A stretch of 64,000 nt of DNA from an uncultured Erythrobacter sp. (GCA_947494705.1 CANLVN010000003.1:124001-188000); one strand, 5' to 3'. Shown: positions 17,307 through 26,173, numbered from the stretch's first letter. The notes: generated from the sequence alone by a model not told the origin. Numbers and translations are program-made.

Positions 17307-18388
17307 GCGTGCGGGTGCTGGTCGTCGACGATTCGGCGGTGATGCGCGCGCTGATTACGCGCAAACTGGCGTGCGAGGGCGACATCGAAGTGGTCGCCGC
17401 CGCCGCCAATGCGGCTGAAGCGCGCGCGCTGATCAAGCAGCATGATCCCGATGTCGTCACCCTCGATATAGAGATGCCCGGGATGGACGGGCTGGCTTTC
17501 CTGGAGAAGATCATGGCGCTGCGGCCCACACCGGTGGTCATCATCTCCGGTTCGACCGGCGAAGGTGCTGCTGCAACTACGCGTGCGCTGCGCCTCGGTG
17601 CGGTGGGCTGCTATGCCAAATCGCAAGGCTCGCGTTCGATCGGCAGCGATGACGGAGGCGAGCTTGCAGAGCTGGTACGTGAGGCCGCGAATGTCGATCT
17701 GAAGCGACGGCCCGCGCCTGCAACCGAACCTGCGGCCAAGGCGACCGTACAGCCTGCCACGCCTCTTCCGACGCACAGCACCGGATGCGCGCGGCGCGCT
17801 CCCGAACTGATTGCCATCGGCTCGTCGACAGGAGGGGTCGAGGCTCTTCATACTCTTCTTGCCGGGTTCCCGGAGGATTGCCCGCCCACGCTGATCGTCC
17901 AGCATGTCCACGCCTCTTTCGCCCCGGCAATCGTCCAGTCTCTTTCCAAGATCGCCCGCCCGCAGGTTGCGCTTGCCGAGAGCGACGTCGTGCTGCGGCC
18001 CGGCATGGTGGTGGTGGCACCGGGCGGAAAGCGCCATCTGGCGGTCCGGCCGGCGGGTGGAAATGGTTTCCGAAGCGTGCTGCGAGAAGGTGAACCGGTT
18101 TCAGGACATTTGCCCAGCGCCGATTGTCTGTTCGCCTCGGTCGCCGAGTGCCTCGGAAATCGTGCCCTCGGCATCCTGCTGACGGGGATGGGCGAGGATG
18201 GCGCGCGCGGGATGAAGGCGCTCGTAGAGGCAGGCGCTCACACGATCGCGCAGGACGAAGCCTCCTGCGTCGTTTTCGGAATGCCGCGTGCGGCCATCGC
18301 AATGGGCGGTGCCCGCGAAGTCGTTCCGCTCGACCGGATCGCGGATGCCGCATTCGCGGCGCACCCCAGTATGGAAAGGGCCGTGTGA
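17303..18388 (+). CDS. cheB: Chemoreceptor methylesterase CheB (intact)
   Basis: This 361-aa response regulator-esterase has receiver residues 1-120 with D56 in LDIEMPGMDG, a linker, and a catalytic domain in which the whole triad is present. S175 is in IGSSTGG, H201 in QHVH and D299 in TGMGEDG. It removes methyl groups and deamidates receptors when phosphorylated by CheA. The start overlaps the cheR stop and the stop overlaps the cheD start by one base (TGATG). The intact triad contrasts with the degenerate paralogue at 10993-12054. Confidence 0.96.
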   Translation: MSVRVLVVDDSAVMRALITRKLACEGDIEVVAAAANAAEARALIKQHDPDVVTLDIEMPGMDGLAFLEKIMALRPTPVVIISGSTGEGAAATTRALRLGAVGCYAKSQGSRSIGSDDGGELAELVREAANVDLKRRPAPATEPAAKATVQPATPLPTHSTGCARRAPELIAIGSSTGGVEALHTLLAGFPEDCPPTLIVQHVHASFAPAIVQSLSKIARPQVALAESDVVLRPGMVVVAPGGKRHLAVRPAGGNGFRSVLREGEPVSGHLPSADCLFASVAECLGNRALGILLTGMGEDGARGMKALVEAGAHTIAQDEASCVVFGMPRAAIAMGGAREVVPLDRIADAAFAAHPSMERAV

Positions 18389-18939
18389 TGACTGTTTCAC
18401 CTTTATCGGAACGCAAGGAGACGATCCTGCAGGGAGACGTCCGGGCCAGCGCGGATGCCAATCTTACCTTGAGCACGGTCTTGGGCAGCTGCGTCGCGAT
18501 TTGTCTCTACGACCCGCTCAACCGCATCGGGGGGATGAATCACTTCCTGCTTTCCACGCCGCAAAACCCGGCAACCGCCAGCGATTGCGACACGGATTAT
18601 GGGCTGTACCTGATGGAGCTGCTCATCAACGAGATGTTCAAACTGGGCGCGAACAAGACCCATATGAAGGCGCGTGCCTATGGTGGGGCGAACATGAATC
18701 GCGACCTTGCGCCTATCGGCCAGAGCAACGCTGCATTCGCGCGCACCTTCTTGCGCGATGAGGGAATTTCCCTTGTATATGAAGACCTTGAAGGCGAAGT
18801 CGCGCGACGTGTCGACTTCCGCCCGGCGACTGGGCAGGTGCGCGTGCGCCGTATCGCTTCGGTCGACCCGGCCACCCTCCCTACGCAAATCCCACAGGCA
18901 GGCCGCAAACGCGACCTTGGGACTGTCGAACTATTTTGA
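18388..18939 (+). CDS. cheD: Chemoreceptor glutamine deamidase CheD
   Basis: The 183-aa protein has the CheD catalytic Cys and His: C35 in VLGSCVAICLYD and H52 in IGGMNHFLL. The KARAYGGANM motif follows near residue 95. CheD deamidates receptor glutamines to create methylation sites. The ATG at 18388 overlaps the cheB stop and gives a family-typical length. Confidence 0.95.
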   Translation: MTVSPLSERKETILQGDVRASADANLTLSTVLGSCVAICLYDPLNRIGGMNHFLLSTPQNPATASDCDTDYGLYLMELLINEMFKLGANKTHMKARAYGGANMNRDLAPIGQSNAAFARTFLRDEGISLVYEDLEGEVARRVDFRPATGQVRVRRIASVDPATLPTQIPQAGRKRDLGTVELF

Positions 18940-18956
18940 AAAAGATGGAGCGAATG

Positions 18957-19343
18957 ATGGATCAGACGAGCGCCGAGCAGGCGATAAGTGTGCTTACCGT
19001 GGACGACAGCGCGAGTATTCGTGCGCTGCTGAGAGTGGCGCTGACATCGCGCGGTTTCGCCGTGCAGCAAGCCGAAGACGGGCAGGAAGCGCTCGAATGG
19101 CTGGCCGCAAACGAAGTCGACGTGATCATTACCGACATAAACATGCCCCGTCTCGACGGCTTTGGCCTCATCGAGAAACTTCGCTCCAGTGCGCTCCATG
19201 CCGATCGTCCGATCCTGGTCCTGACCACGGAAAGCTCCGAGGAAAAGAAGACCCGTGCCCGCAGCGCCGGAGCGACCGGCTGGATCGTAAAACCATTCGA
19301 TGCCGACAAACTTACCGCTGCGCTGCGTCGGGTTGCGCATTGA
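18957..19343 (+). CDS. cheY: CheY-type response regulator
   Basis: This single-receiver protein of 128 aa carries the acidic pair in LTVDDSASIRALLR, the phospho-acceptor Asp in VIITDINMPRLDGFGL, the Thr in LVLTTESSEEKK and the Lys in WIVKPFDADKL. Phospho-CheY sets flagellar switching or a downstream target. Three ATGs and a TTG precede the domain. The ATG at 18957 is preferred because GGAG lies 6 nt upstream. The gene is 17 bp after cheD. Confidence 0.94.
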   Translation: MDQTSAEQAISVLTVDDSASIRALLRVALTSRGFAVQQAEDGQEALEWLAANEVDVIITDINMPRLDGFGLIEKLRSSALHADRPILVLTTESSEEKKTRARSAGATGWIVKPFDADKLTAALRRVAH

Positions 19344-19385
19344 CGCGTTGCGGCACGCCGCCACATCAAGAGGAAGACCGGTCAA

Positions 19386-19826
19386 ATGTCCTATGAACTG
19401 ATCACATTCGGCATATCGAACCAGCTGTTCGGTATCGATATCATGGCCATCCGGGAAATCCGGGCATGGTCGCCTACCACCCGGCTTCCGCGGGTGCCCG
19501 ACTATGTTTCGGGCGTGGTGAACCTGCGCGGAGCTGTCCTCCCGGTGATCGACCTGTCCATTCGCCTTGGCTGGACGGCAACGGAGACCACGCCGCGAAA
19601 CCCGATCGTGGTTTGCGAATATGAAGGGCAGTCGCGCGGGCTTATCGTCCATGATGTCAACGACATCGTGTCGATTGACCGCGCCGACATGCAGAAACCC
19701 GACACTGGCGTACAGGACGGGGTTACGCAATTCCTCGAAGGCGTGGCGCCGCTCGACGAAGCGATGGTCATGGTGCTCGACCTGAAGAAACTGATGGTCG
19801 CCGACGAGCTGGAACTGGCTGCGTGA
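19386..19826 (+). CDS. cheW: Chemotaxis coupling protein CheW
   Basis: This 146-aa CheW has the hallmark strands FGIDIMAIREI, the receptor-binding VPDYVSGVVNLRGAVLPVID, and a C-terminal beta strand MVMVLDLKKLM. It couples receptors to CheA. AGAGGAAGACC upstream provides a ribosome site. Its last codons overlap the GTG of the following small gene. Confidence 0.95.
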   Translation: MSYELITFGISNQLFGIDIMAIREIRAWSPTTRLPRVPDYVSGVVNLRGAVLPVIDLSIRLGWTATETTPRNPIVVCEYEGQSRGLIVHDVNDIVSIDRADMQKPDTGVQDGVTQFLEGVAPLDEAMVMVLDLKKLMVADELELAA

Positions 19827-20185
19827 ACCAGTCCGTCGCCTCTCTCCCGCGCCAAGAATCAAGCGGCGCACTCCACCCCGCATCCAGCGTCCTCACAGCG
19901 GCTATTGCAGAGCGGCTGCACGCGCTGGCTGCGGAGGTCGAGGCACTTGGCGCGGATCTCTGCACCGACGAGCATGTCGTGGACAGGCATCTGTCGAAGC
20001 TCCAGGGTATCGATCACCTTGCGCAAAGCCTCAATCAGATCGGCTCGGTCCTTACCGCTTCAGATGCAAGCGCTGCAGTCGAAACCATAACGCTGCAGAA
20101 CTTGAAGGAAGACCTGAACCGCGCTCTTTGGGCGGAAAGCGCTTCGTTTACCGAGAATGGCGACAAGGTCCGCCACGCCAGCTAG
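19823..20185 (+). CDS. Small helical protein of the chemotaxis operon, unknown function
   Basis: The 120-aa protein starts with GTG overlapping the cheW stop (GTGA). The sequence is almost entirely helix-forming: a flexible N-terminus, then an amphipathic stretch around residues 22-45 and LQGIDHLAQSLNQIGSVL near residues 60-77. No catalytic motif or membrane segment is visible. Translational coupling to cheW implies a chemotaxis function, possibly as an adaptor; this is inference. I do not recognise a named family. Confidence 0.65.
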   Translation: MNQSVASLPRQESSGALHPASSVLTAAIAERLHALAAEVEALGADLCTDEHVVDRHLSKLQGIDHLAQSLNQIGSVLTASDASAAVETITLQNLKEDLNRALWAESASFTENGDKVRHAS

Positions 20186-20218
20186 TTCAGGATATCCTGG
20201 CGAAAAAGCGCTCCCAAT

Positions 20219-21007
20219 CTATCCGCGGGCGACTGTATCCAGCAGCTCGGCTGTGATCGGGTAGCCTGCATCCTCCATGATCGTCAGCATCGGCTTGCCG
20301 CTGCTGTCATCGATCTTCGGTATGATGGTCTTGACCGGGATCGCCTCCGCCTGCGCGCGCGCTTCGGCAAAGCTGCGGAACAGGGCAAGGCGTTCGAGGT
20401 TGCGGCGAGTGGGGAAGATCAGCTTGATCTCACCCGCTTGCGCCATGTCCAGTGCGCCCTGTGCGCTGGTCCAGAACAGTCGGGTCGTCTCCGAATTGTC
20501 GGGCGAGACCTCGACTTCGCCAGTGCCAAGGTTCGCTAGGTAGAAGCGGGTGTCGTAAACACGCGGTAATTTCTCGTTTTGTGGAAACCAGCGGGCGAAC
20601 GGGACGATCTGGTCGAGGTCGAGCTGCCAGTCGAAGGCATCGATTACAGGCGACAGAGCGCCTTTCTCTTCCAGCATCTTCCGCGCATCGGCTGCACGCT
20701 GTCCATCGAGATCGCCTTTCAGGCCGAGCGCGAGTCCGGTTTCCTCAAGCGTTTCGCGCACTGCCGCGATCTGGTGTGCGGCTTCGTCGGCGCTCAGCCC
20801 GGCCTGCGCCGCGACTTTCTCGCCCAGGGCATAATCCGCGTCGTCGACGCGTCCCCCGGGAAACACTGCCATACCGCCTGCAAAGGCCATCGACCGTGAG
20901 CGCACGGTCATCAGCACCTGCGGGTCGCCCCCCTCGGGACAGTTGCGGAAAATGATGATCGTAGCCGCAGCTATGCCTTCGGTTGGGAGTTGGGATTCGT
21001 TGCTCAT
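20219..21007 (-). CDS. Nudix hydrolase, NUDT19-like
   Basis: This 262-aa protein begins at MSNESQL. It contains a Nudix box with AAVRETLEETGLAL (REx2EExGU core) near residue 95, preceded by FPGGRVDDAD. Length and the split between the PGGxVD element and the Nudix box resemble the coenzyme-A/NUDT19 branch of the superfamily. The substrate is not determinable here. An upstream in-frame ATG at 21043 would add 12 residues and is less likely. Confidence 0.85.
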   Translation of the reverse strand: MSNESQLPTEGIAAATIIIFRNCPEGGDPQVLMTVRSRSMAFAGGMAVFPGGRVDDADYALGEKVAAQAGLSADEAAHQIAAVRETLEETGLALGLKGDLDGQRAADARKMLEEKGALSPVIDAFDWQLDLDQIVPFARWFPQNEKLPRVYDTRFYLANLGTGEVEVSPDNSETTRLFWTSAQGALDMAQAGEIKLIFPTRRNLERLALFRSFAEARAQAEAIPVKTIIPKIDDSSGKPMLTIMEDAGYPITAELLDTVARG

Positions 21008-21142
21008 GGGCGACGTGATGGAGGCACAGCCGCCTCTTGCCAAGTGGGTGGAGGCACCCCGTGTCGGAGTATCTTACAGTCGGGAGCGAGGTGAATTTCC
21101 GTTAACCAGCATAACCCGCAGAAATCCCCCATTCTTCATTTT

Positions 21143-21158
21143 TGGCACGGGGGATGCA
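21143..21158 (+). promoter_or_regulatory. Sigma-54 (-24/-12) promoter of candidate small RNA
   Basis: TTGGCACGGGGGATGCA matches the RpoN consensus TGGCACG-N4-TTGC. GG is at 21144-21145, GC at 21156-21157, and exactly 10 nt lie between them. Transcription should start near 21168. No coding start follows in this direction; a structured terminator-ended segment does. The match is about as good as the pspA-side promoter at 32109-32126. Confidence 0.7.
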
Positions 21159-21167
21159 TAGTAGAGA

Positions 21168-21276
21168 GCGAAGAAAGTGGTCTTCAGCTTCGAGGTGGAA
21201 CCTTCCTGGTCTTTGGGTTTCACCTCCCCGTAAAAAAGCCGCCTTGCATTTACCCGGTGCAAGGCGGCTTTTTCAT
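21168..21276 (+). ncRNA. Candidate sigma-54-driven small RNA (about 108 nt)
   Basis: The segment runs from the predicted -12-based start to a strong terminator. It folds into three parts: a short GAAGA/TCTTC hairpin, a larger stem formed by GGTGGAACC and GGGTTTCACC around a CTTCCTGGTC loop, and a 16-bp terminator hairpin with a T-run. The pyrimidine-rich loop could pair with ribosome-binding sites. It could belong to the suhB/MmgR-type alphaproteobacterial RNAs, but I cannot confirm that by eye. No plausible ORF is present on the plus strand. Confidence 0.55.
21233..21273. terminator. Bidirectional terminator (sRNA / grxD side)
   Basis: A perfect 16-bp inverted repeat, AAAAAGCCGCCTTGCA at 21233-21248 and its complement at 21258-21273, encloses a 9-nt loop. 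It has A-runs on the left and T-runs on the right, so it can end the plus-strand small RNA and the minus-strand bolA-grxD transcript that stops at 21306. Confidence 0.9.
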
Positions 21277-21305
21277 TTTCGGTTGAAGCAGCGTAGCTGA
21301 GGAAG

Positions 21306-21638
21306 TTACTCCTCCATCTTGGCGACGCCCTTTTCGTCCATCATCTGCGCCAATTCGCCCGCTTCGAACATCTCCATCATGATGTCACTGCCGCCGACGA
21401 ATTCGCCTTTGACATAAAGCTGCGGGATCGTCGGCCAATCCGAATAGGTCTTGATCCCCTGGCGCACTTCCATGTCCTGGAGCACGTCAACGCTTTCGTA
21501 CTGGACGCCGCAATGATCGAGGATCGCGACCGCACGGCTCGAAAAGCCGCACTGCGGGAAAAGCGGAGTGCCCTTCATGAACAAGACGACGTCGTTTTCG
21601 CCGACCATGGATGCGATGCGGGTGTTGATGTCTGCCAT
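21306..21638 (-). CDS. grxD: Monothiol glutaredoxin, Grx4 type
   Basis: The 110-aa protein has the monothiol CGFS active site (C30), the VVLFMKGTP strand before it, and WPTIPQLYVKGEFVGGSDI after it. These are hallmarks of Grx4/GrxD, which bind and pass [2Fe-2S] clusters with BolA partners and glutathione. bolA lies directly upstream in the same direction. Confidence 0.95.
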   Translation of the reverse strand: MADINTRIASMVGENDVVLFMKGTPLFPQCGFSSRAVAILDHCGVQYESVDVLQDMEVRQGIKTYSDWPTIPQLYVKGEFVGGSDIMMEMFEAGELAQMMDEKGVAKMEE

Positions 21639-21689
21639 TATGCGGACCTTTGAAACTGAGTGAAATGTTGCGTGAAGCTCACGTGACGC

Positions 21690-21923
21690 TCAGGTGGGGA
21701 CCACGGTGGTGACTTGCAAGGCGTGCAGTTCCCCGCCCATGCGCCCGCCGAGTGCCGAATAGACCATCTTGTGCTGCTGCACACGGCTCTTGCCCGCGAA
21801 TTGCGGCGCGGTGACCGTCGCAGCCCAGTGATCGTTGTCGCCCGCGAGATCCTTGAGTTCCACGCGCGCGCCAGGCAGGGCGGCGAGGATCGCCGCTTCG
21901 ATATCGGGACCGGACATGGGCAT
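21690..21923 (-). CDS. BolA-family protein
   Basis: This 77-aa BolA/IbaG-type protein has the conserved HWAATVTAPQFAGKSRVQQH region and the C-terminal GGELHALQVTT. BolA proteins form [2Fe-2S]-bridged heterodimers with CGFS glutaredoxins. The gene sits 51 bp upstream of grxD on the same strand, which supports that pairing. The start may be the first or the third codon. Confidence 0.9.
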   Translation of the reverse strand: MPMSGPDIEAAILAALPGARVELKDLAGDNDHWAATVTAPQFAGKSRVQQHKMVYSALGGRMGGELHALQVTTVVPT

Positions 21924-21930
21924 GGCGCGA

Positions 21931-22254
21931 TCAGCTCTCGCTCATGTACTGGCGCCGCGCCTCGATCGACATTTCCTCGAGCTTTGCCCGAATGTCGGCC
22001 TCGCTTACATCGGCGTCCGCTGCGGTCAGGTCGCCCAACAGTTTACGGATCACATCCTCGTCGCCCGCTTCCTCGAAGTCAGCCTGCACGACAGCTTTCT
22101 TGTAAGCGGCGGTTTCTTCTTCGGTCAGGCCCATCAGGCCCGCAGCCCATTCGCCCAGCAGTCGGTTGCGGCGCGCCGCTACCTTGAAGGCGGTTTCCTC
22201 GTCCATTGCGAACTTGGCTTCTTCACCGCGCTGGCGGTCTTTGAAATCGGTCAT
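21931..22254 (-). CDS. DUF1476 protein, ATP-synthase zeta inhibitor type
   Basis: The 107-aa all-helical protein starts MTDFKDRQRGEEAKFAMDEE. This N-terminus is typical of the alphaproteobacterial zeta subunit, which binds F1-ATPase and blocks ATP hydrolysis. It continues with RRNRLLGEWAAGLMGL and ends in a second helical bundle segment. The gene lies 7 bp upstream of bolA on the same strand. Family assignment is firm; inhibitory activity varies among members. Confidence 0.88.
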   Translation of the reverse strand: MTDFKDRQRGEEAKFAMDEETAFKVAARRNRLLGEWAAGLMGLTEEETAAYKKAVVQADFEEAGDEDVIRKLLGDLTAADADVSEADIRAKLEEMSIEARRQYMSES

Positions 22255-22330
22255 CGAGTGATCCCTCTGGCAAATTGTCTCTTGCGAAATAGGCACCGCG
22301 GATGCGCGCGGCAAGTTAATCCGCCCCGAG

Positions 22331-23329
22331 TCAATCCATCGTGACGACCAGCTTGCCAACCGCTTCGCGATTTTCCAGCTTGGCGATGGCATCGCCCGCG
22401 CGTTCCAGCGGGAAAGTTTCGGAGACCAGCGGGTCGATCTTGCCTGCCCGCATAAGGTCGAACAACTCGCTCACCTGCTCACGGAACTTTTTCGGCTCGC
22501 GCTGGGTGAAGGCTCCCCAGAACACACCGCAGATATCGCAGCTCTTGAGGAGCGTCAGGTTGAGCGGCATCTTGGCAATGCCGGCCGGGAAACCGACCAC
22601 GAGGAAGCGGCCTTCCCACGCGATGGCGCGCAGGGCAGGCTCGGAATATTGGCCGCCGACGATATCGTAGACGATATTCGCGCCTTCGGGACCGCAGGCT
22701 TCCTTGAACTTCTGGCTCAGGTCCTTGGAAGCGGCCTTGTCCATCTCCTCGCGAGGATAGATGACCACTTCGTCAGCGCCCGCCTTGCGCGCTACGTCGC
22801 CCTTGGCTTCGCTGGAAACTGCGGCAACGACACGCGCGCCGAACGCCTTGGCAAGCTCGACCGCCGACAGGCCCACGCCGCCCGCTGCGCCGAGGATCAG
22901 GACGGTGTCGCCTTCCTTGATGTGGCCGCGATCCTTCAATCCGTGAATGGTCGTGCCGTAGGTCATCAGAAGCGAAGCGGCCTTTTCGAACGGCACGTCG
23001 TCGGGCACCGGGAACATCCGGCCCGCCTGGACAATTGCCTTTTCACGCAGCCCGCCATTGCCGATCCCCGCCATCACGCGGTCGCCGACCTTGAAGCCTT
23101 CGACACCTTCGCCGACAGCCTCGATCACGCCTGCGATCTCGCCACCGGGAGAGTACGGCCTCTCCGGCTTGAACTGGTAGAGATCGCGGATCATCAGCGT
23201 GTCGGGATAGTTGATCGCGCATGCCTTGACCGCGACCAGCACTTCACCCTGGCAGGGTGTAGGCGCGTCGATCTCGTCGAGCTTGAGGGTTTCGGGACCG
23301 CCGACCTCGTGGGTCTGGATGGCTTTCAT
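22331..23329 (-). CDS. Quinone oxidoreductase-like zinc-independent MDR protein
   Basis: This 332-aa medium-chain dehydrogenase/reductase has an N-terminal GroES-like domain and a Rossmann domain. The NADPH motif GAAGGVGLSAVELAKAFGA lies near residue 148. RPYSPGGEIAGVIEAVGEGV is present, but the structural zinc cysteines are absent, as in NADPH:quinone reductases. It probably reduces quinones or enones; the substrate is unknown. Confidence 0.88.
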   Translation of the reverse strand: MKAIQTHEVGGPETLKLDEIDAPTPCQGEVLVAVKACAINYPDTLMIRDLYQFKPERPYSPGGEIAGVIEAVGEGVEGFKVGDRVMAGIGNGGLREKAIVQAGRMFPVPDDVPFEKAASLLMTYGTTIHGLKDRGHIKEGDTVLILGAAGGVGLSAVELAKAFGARVVAAVSSEAKGDVARKAGADEVVIYPREEMDKAASKDLSQKFKEACGPEGANIVYDIVGGQYSEPALRAIAWEGRFLVVGFPAGIAKMPLNLTLLKSCDICGVFWGAFTQREPKKFREQVSELFDLMRAGKIDPLVSETFPLERAGDAIAKLENREAVGKLVVTMD

Positions 23330-23342
23330 GGCTGTATCTCCC

Positions 23343-23942
23343 TTATGTATTGGTGCCCTGCGTCAGCCAGCCCTGGCTGCCCGCGCGGCGTTGTTCGAAT
23401 GTGCCGATGGCCTCGCTGCGTTCGAGCGTCAAGGCGACCTCGTCCAGTCCGCCGATCAGGCAATGCTTGCGAAACGGGTCTATGTCGAACGCGAAGCGGT
23501 CCTGAAACGGCGTGGTGACAGTCTGGGTTTCGAGGTCGACGTGGATCTCATGGCCTTCGCGTGCGACCTCCATCAAGCGGTCGACCGCATCTTGCGGGAG
23601 GACGATCGGCAGGATGCCGTTCTTGACCGCATTTCCTGAGAAAATGTCGGAATAGGACGGCGCGATCACCGCGCGGATGCCGAGATCGCCAAGCGCCCAG
23701 GCCGCATGCTCGCGGCTCGACCCGCAGCCGAAATTGTCGCCTGCGAGCAAGATCGGCGCACCCTTGTAGGCAGGATCGTCGAAGACGTTGTCGGGATCGG
23801 CGCGGACCGTCTCGAACGCACCTTCGCCCAGGCCTTCTCGGGTGATGGTCTTGAGCCATTTGGCGGGTATGATGATGTCGGTGTCGACATTCTTCGCGCC
23901 GAAAGGAATGGCGCGGCCTTCGACCTGAGAGATCGGTTCCAT
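23343..23942 (-). CDS. leuD: 3-isopropylmalate dehydratase small subunit
   Basis: The 199-aa protein has LeuD features: [20 protein letters not shown] near the N-terminus, [15 protein letters not shown] near residue 70, and [13 protein letters not shown] near 105. With LeuC it isomerises 2- to 3-isopropylmalate in leucine synthesis. It lies downstream of leuC on the same strand, with one small gene between them. Confidence 0.96.
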   Translation of the reverse strand: MEPISQVEGRAIPFGAKNVDTDIIIPAKWLKTITREGLGEGAFETVRADPDNVFDDPAYKGAPILLAGDNFGCGSSREHAAWALGDLGIRAVIAPSYSDIFSGNAVKNGILPIVLPQDAVDRLMEVAREGHEIHVDLETQTVTTPFQDRFAFDIDPFRKHCLIGGLDEVALTLERSEAIGTFEQRRAGSQGWLTQGTNT

Positions 23943-23956
23943 TGCGACGCTCGCGT

Positions 23957-24124
23957 TTAGTCGGTTTCGGGCGGTTCGCCCGAAGGCACCGTGGGTGCCT
24001 TTGGTTCGGGCTTCTTGCGGAAACGCTTTCCGGCATAAAGCAGCGCGGCAGCAACTGCGGCGGAGCCGATGGTTGCGGCGGCGCCGATGGCGGCGTTCCG
24101 GCCGGTATTGGATTTATCGGTCAT
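23957..24124 (-). CDS. Small single-helix membrane protein between leuC and leuD
   Basis: A 55-aa frame on the minus strand starts [10 protein letters not shown] and contains an Ala/Gly-rich hydrophobic helix (residues 11-31). It then has a basic stretch, [11 protein letters not shown], and an acidic tail ending PPETD. The gap between leuC (ending 24179) and leuD (starting 23942) is otherwise unused and the frame fits it neatly, 14 bp from leuD. The positive-inside pattern fits an inner-membrane peptide. No function is known. Confidence 0.6.
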   Translation of the reverse strand: MTDKSNTGRNAAIGAAATIGSAAVAAALLYAGKRFRKKPEPKAPTVPSGEPPETD

Positions 24125-24178
24125 TATTCACTCATGCTCTTGGCGGGGTAGGGTTGCAAGGGGAGTAACGCGCGTCGC

Positions 24179-25609
24179 TCAATCCAGTTCGCGCACATCG
24201 GCGAGCCGCCCCGCCACTGCGGCAGCCGCCGCCATTGCGGGTGAGACGAGGTGGGTGCGAGCCCCTGGACCCTGGCGGCCAACGAAGTTGCGGTTGCTGG
24301 TCGAAGCGCAGCGTTCGCCAGGCGGGACCTTGTCCGGGTTCATGCCGAGACAGGCTGAACATCCCGGCTCGCGCCATTCCAGTCCTGCCTCGATGAAAAT
24401 GCGGTCGAGGCCTTCCTCTTCTGCCTGCCGCTTGACCAGACCGGAGCCCGGTACGACGATCGCCCAACGCACATTTTCGGCCTTGCGGCGACCCTTGAGG
24501 ACTGCTGCTGCGGCGCGCAGATCCTCTATGCGGCTATTCGTACAGCTGCCGATAAAGACGTTCTCAATCGGCACATCGGTCATCGCCGTGCCGGGTTCGA
24601 GCGCCATGTAGTCGAGGCTCTTGGCAGCGGCGGCTTTCTTGCTCGGATCGGCAAAGCTGTCGGGGGAGGGGACCTGTCCGGTGATCGGCACCACGTCCTC
24701 TGGGCTTGTTCCCCAGGTCACGGTCGGCGCAACATCGGCCGCGTCGATGGTGACGCTCTTGTCGAAGCGTGCGCCGGGGTCGGTGCGCAATTGCTTCCAA
24801 TAGGCGACCGCATGGTCCCAAGCCGCGCCCTTGGGTGCCATCGGACGGCCTTTAAGATAGGCGAAGGTTGTTTCGTCCGGAGCGACAAGGCCGGCGCGTG
24901 CACCCGCTTCGATGCTCATGTTGCAAACGGTCAGGCGCTCTTCGATGCTCATCGCCTCGAAGACCGGTCCGCGATATTCGATCACGTAGCCCGACCCGCC
25001 GGCCGCGCCGATAACGCCGATGATGTGGAGGATCAGATCCTTGCCGGTAACGCCCGGCCCCAGTTCGCCCTCGACAAGGATTTCCATGTCCTTGGAGCGT
25101 TGCAGCAACAAGGTCTGCGTTGCGAGCACGTGCTCGACCTCGCTTGTGCCGATGCCGAACGCGAGCGCGCCGAGGCCGCCGTGGCTCGCCGTGTGCGAAT
25201 CCCCGCAAACGATTGTGGTGCCGGGCAGTGAGAATCCCTGTTCGGGGCCGACCACGTGGACAATTCCCTGCTCGGCATCGGCATCGCCGATATAGCGAAT
25301 TCCGAAATCGGGGGCATTGCGTTCAAGCGCCGCCAGCTGCGCAGCGCTCTGTGGGTCGGCGATGGGGACTTTCGCGCCAGTCGCATCGCGCCTGGCCGTC
25401 GTCGGCAGGTTGTGATCGGGAACTGCCAGGGTCAGCTCCGGGCGGCGTACCGTTCGTCCGGCCATCCGAAGCGCTTCGAATGCCTGCGGGCTGGTCACTT
25501 CATGGACGAGATGCCGGTCGATATAGATTATCGCCGTGCCGTCTTCGCGGGTTTCGACGACATGATCGTCCCAGATCTTTTGGTAGAGCGTGCGGGGGGC
25601 ACTTGCCAT
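24179..25609 (-). CDS. leuC: 3-isopropylmalate dehydratase large subunit
   Basis: The 476-aa aconitase-family protein has the three cluster-ligand cysteines in [20 protein letters not shown] and CSACLGMN. The N-terminus [12 protein letters not shown] is typical of LeuC. It provides the 4Fe-4S active site of isopropylmalate isomerase. It heads the minus-strand leu group and diverges from the thioesterase gene at 25734. Confidence 0.97.
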   Translation of the reverse strand: MASAPRTLYQKIWDDHVVETREDGTAIIYIDRHLVHEVTSPQAFEALRMAGRTVRRPELTLAVPDHNLPTTARRDATGAKVPIADPQSAAQLAALERNAPDFGIRYIGDADAEQGIVHVVGPEQGFSLPGTTIVCGDSHTASHGGLGALAFGIGTSEVEHVLATQTLLLQRSKDMEILVEGELGPGVTGKDLILHIIGVIGAAGGSGYVIEYRGPVFEAMSIEERLTVCNMSIEAGARAGLVAPDETTFAYLKGRPMAPKGAAWDHAVAYWKQLRTDPGARFDKSVTIDAADVAPTVTWGTSPEDVVPITGQVPSPDSFADPSKKAAAAKSLDYMALEPGTAMTDVPIENVFIGSCTNSRIEDLRAAAAVLKGRRKAENVRWAIVVPGSGLVKRQAEEEGLDRIFIEAGLEWREPGCSACLGMNPDKVPPGERCASTSNRNFVGRQGPGARTHLVSPAMAAAAAVAGRLADVRELD

Positions 25610-25733
25610 TGCGGTCTCTCATTATGCTTTCGCTGCCGCGACTAGCGCCCGTCGGGCACCACTGACAAGATAAAGGACGATTTTGCGCAAGATTATCATG
25701 GAAACGAAATCATTTCGCGCTTAACTGACATCC

Positions 25734-26135
25734 ATGTCAGCAGGCCGCCCCTATACTCATCCGATTACCGTCGCACCCGAAGACATTGATTTCATGGGGC
25801 ACGTCAACAATGCGCGCTACCTGAACTGGGTGCAGGATGCGGTGCTTGCGCATTGGCACAAGATCGCTCCGGACGAGGATATCGCAGCCAAGGCATGGGT
25901 CGCCCTGAAGCACGAAATCACTTATCGCAAACCCGCTTTCCTCGAGGACGACGTGTTCGCGAAGACCGTGCTCGAACGCTACAATGGGGCGCGCGCATTC
26001 TATCACACGGTGATCGGGCGGGGTGAGGACGTGCTGGCCGAGGTCAAGTCGAGCTGGTGCTGCATCGACGCCGAAACCCTGCGACCGGCCCGCATTGGCG
26101 AGCATCTGCGTGAATTCTTCTTTCCCGAAGGGTGA
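25734..26135 (+). CDS. Acyl-CoA thioesterase (hotdog fold, 4HBT type)
   Basis: This 133-aa single-hotdog protein has ITVAPEDIDFMGHVNNARYL near the N-terminus, the 4-hydroxybenzoyl-CoA thioesterase signature (D-x3-G-H-V-N). It probably hydrolyses acyl-CoA esters; the substrate is unknown. Its stop overlaps a GTG of the crtW reading frame, so it may be the first gene of the carotenoid transcript. Confidence 0.85.
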   Translation: MSAGRPYTHPITVAPEDIDFMGHVNNARYLNWVQDAVLAHWHKIAPDEDIAAKAWVALKHEITYRKPAFLEDDVFAKTVLERYNGARAFYHTVIGRGEDVLAEVKSSWCCIDAETLRPARIGEHLREFFFPEG

Positions 26136-26173
26136 GAATTGCGATTCGCGGTTTGACAGCTATACGAACCCAA

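Noticed and set aside
21074..21262. Minus-strand 62-codon frame over the candidate small RNA
   Set aside because: It crosses the terminator hairpin and the sigma-54 site, and its start lies inside the terminator stem. The RNA structure explains the region better.
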